Positions 63,001 through 64,000 of a stretch of 64,000 nucleotides of DNA are shown piece after piece. How positions within the stretch are numbered: position 1 is the first letter of the stretch; every line of letters begins with the position of its first letter. The notes under the pieces were generated by a model. The model was not told where the DNA came from. It did not search any database and saw nothing but the letters and a program-made list of their open reading frames with translations. The translations under genes and the position numbers were made by a program. This DNA is from Prunella strophiata (taxonomy: Eukaryota; Chordata; Aves; Passeriformes; Prunellidae), in NCBI GenBank assembly GCA_036583965.1, contig JAZBQD010000019.1:23377085-23441084 (forward strand), in the 5' to 3' direction.

Positions 63001-64000
63001 CAGCCTCAAGGCAGGCAGTTCTGACCTGATGCTGTTGATGCAGGGATGTTCTCCAGAAACAGCAGGAGCTCCCCAGCTCCTTCAGTCCTGCCAGCCTCCA
63101 GGAGGTTCCCTTGGCTCAGGGATGCAGAGGGCCTGGCTCTGGGAGGGAGGAAGGAGAGGGTCTCTCCCACGTCCACGGTGCCAGCTGCCTTCCTTGGCTG
63201 CCACCTCTGCTGCCAGGGTTGCCAGCCTTGAGAGAAAGCAGGTGCCACCTGTGCTGTTGGCACTGCTTTGGGCTTCAGCTGTGCAAGTCTTCCCTGCCTG
63301 CTCAGATGGGCTGAAATGGGGAGAGGGAAGAGGGTGGGAAGGCAGAGGCATAGCCTGAAAATGCATGCCAGAGCTGAGTACAGAGGTAATCATCATCATC
63401 ATCGAACATTGTCCCTGCTTTTGTCTTTAGCTCCAAACTCCTCTGGGAGAGGTAAGAGAATCACAAATGCCATCTATTTAATCATGTTATGGACTTCTGT
63501 GCCTGGCATGGCCCCTGTCTGGGTGGGAAGTGGATGCTTCCCCATCTCAAGCTCCTTGCATTTCTCGGAACATTATGACCTGATGTGGTGTGGCAAGAAA
63601 GGGGGCTTTGCTCATCTTCTCTGCAGCTGACTTGCATTTATCTCTTTGCTAGACTCTCATTCATCATCATTCTTATTTCCTGTAAGAGTGTGGGTCCTTT
63701 CTTAAGGCTGTGTGCCACACCTATATGTAGTCACAACCTGACAGTAGTCAGCATGGCAACTAGTGAGGGAGACTTGTGGAGCTGTGATGTCACCAGAGAG
63801 CTGGATTCCCAGCCTGTGAAGTCATAGCTGGGAAATTGGGTACTCAGCCTAATCCCAATAATTACCCAATGGGACTGTAAAGTGTCAATGTATTAGTCTC
63901 CTGCATGATGACTATTTAAGCTCTAACACATGCCACCTAATTGCCACTTTTTTCAGTTCCCTAAGATTCACTTATTAATGAGCTATTAAACATCCCTTGA

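Larger units (their letters stand above)
49396..64000. other. Gene-poor region right of AREL1
   Basis: Over 14.6 kb I found no ORF or splice-supported exon series resembling a known protein. In human the next gene on this side is LTBP2; its cysteine-rich EGF and TB motifs do not appear in any frame here, so it presumably starts beyond 64000. Contents seen: a GC-richer patch at about 52600-52800, a (TTTG)n at about 52875-52902, T21 at 60069-60089, a CR1 remnant at about 58935-59095, and a short CAT microsatellite near 63389. Confidence 0.55.

Noticed and set aside
49396..64000. LTBP2 5' exons expected from synteny
   Set aside because: No EGF-like or TB-domain cysteine pattern and no convincing signal-peptide exon in any frame.

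Overview
The window looks like avian nuclear DNA. It carries many CR1-type LINE fragments (both strands, typically 5'-truncated), compact vertebrate introns with GT-AG signals, and three genes I recognise as YLPM1, FCF1 and AREL1, which are neighbours in other amniotes (human 14q24.3). The species cannot be read from the sequence; a passerine is a guess.

Layout. Positions 1-15172 hold the 5' two thirds of YLPM1 on the minus strand; its C-terminal exons lie beyond the left edge. Positions 16661-21294 are intergenic with a CR1 copy. FCF1 is on the minus strand at 21295-25055, lacking only its ATG exon. A GC-rich block (about 24700-26930) should contain the divergent FCF1/AREL1 promoter but is broken by a 1117-base run of G. 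AREL1 runs on the plus strand, with 18 coding exons from 32789 to 46348 and a 3'UTR to a double poly(A) signal at about 49370. The last 14.6 kb shows no gene I can support.

The gene models are internally consistent. The AREL1 exons sum to 2472 nt, exactly 823 codons plus stop, and place the HECT catalytic cysteine at codon 790. The FCF1 exons plus a missing ATG sum to 198 codons plus stop. These match the lengths I know for the human proteins.

The most striking signal is not a new biological system but a pattern of damage at the 5' ends. Ninety perfect copies of a 14-bp GACA-type unit (15173-16432) replace the start of YLPM1 exon 1. The G run (25317-26433) sits where FCF1 exon 1 and part of its promoter should be. 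Both lie in GC-rich promoter sequence, both have near-identical copies of nearby unique sequence beside them, and both coincide with loss of a start codon. Three one-base coding indels (two in AREL1, one in YLPM1) point the same way, to assembly or consensus error. The best biological observation is that the AREL1 catalytic Cys codon is split by a GC-AG intron.
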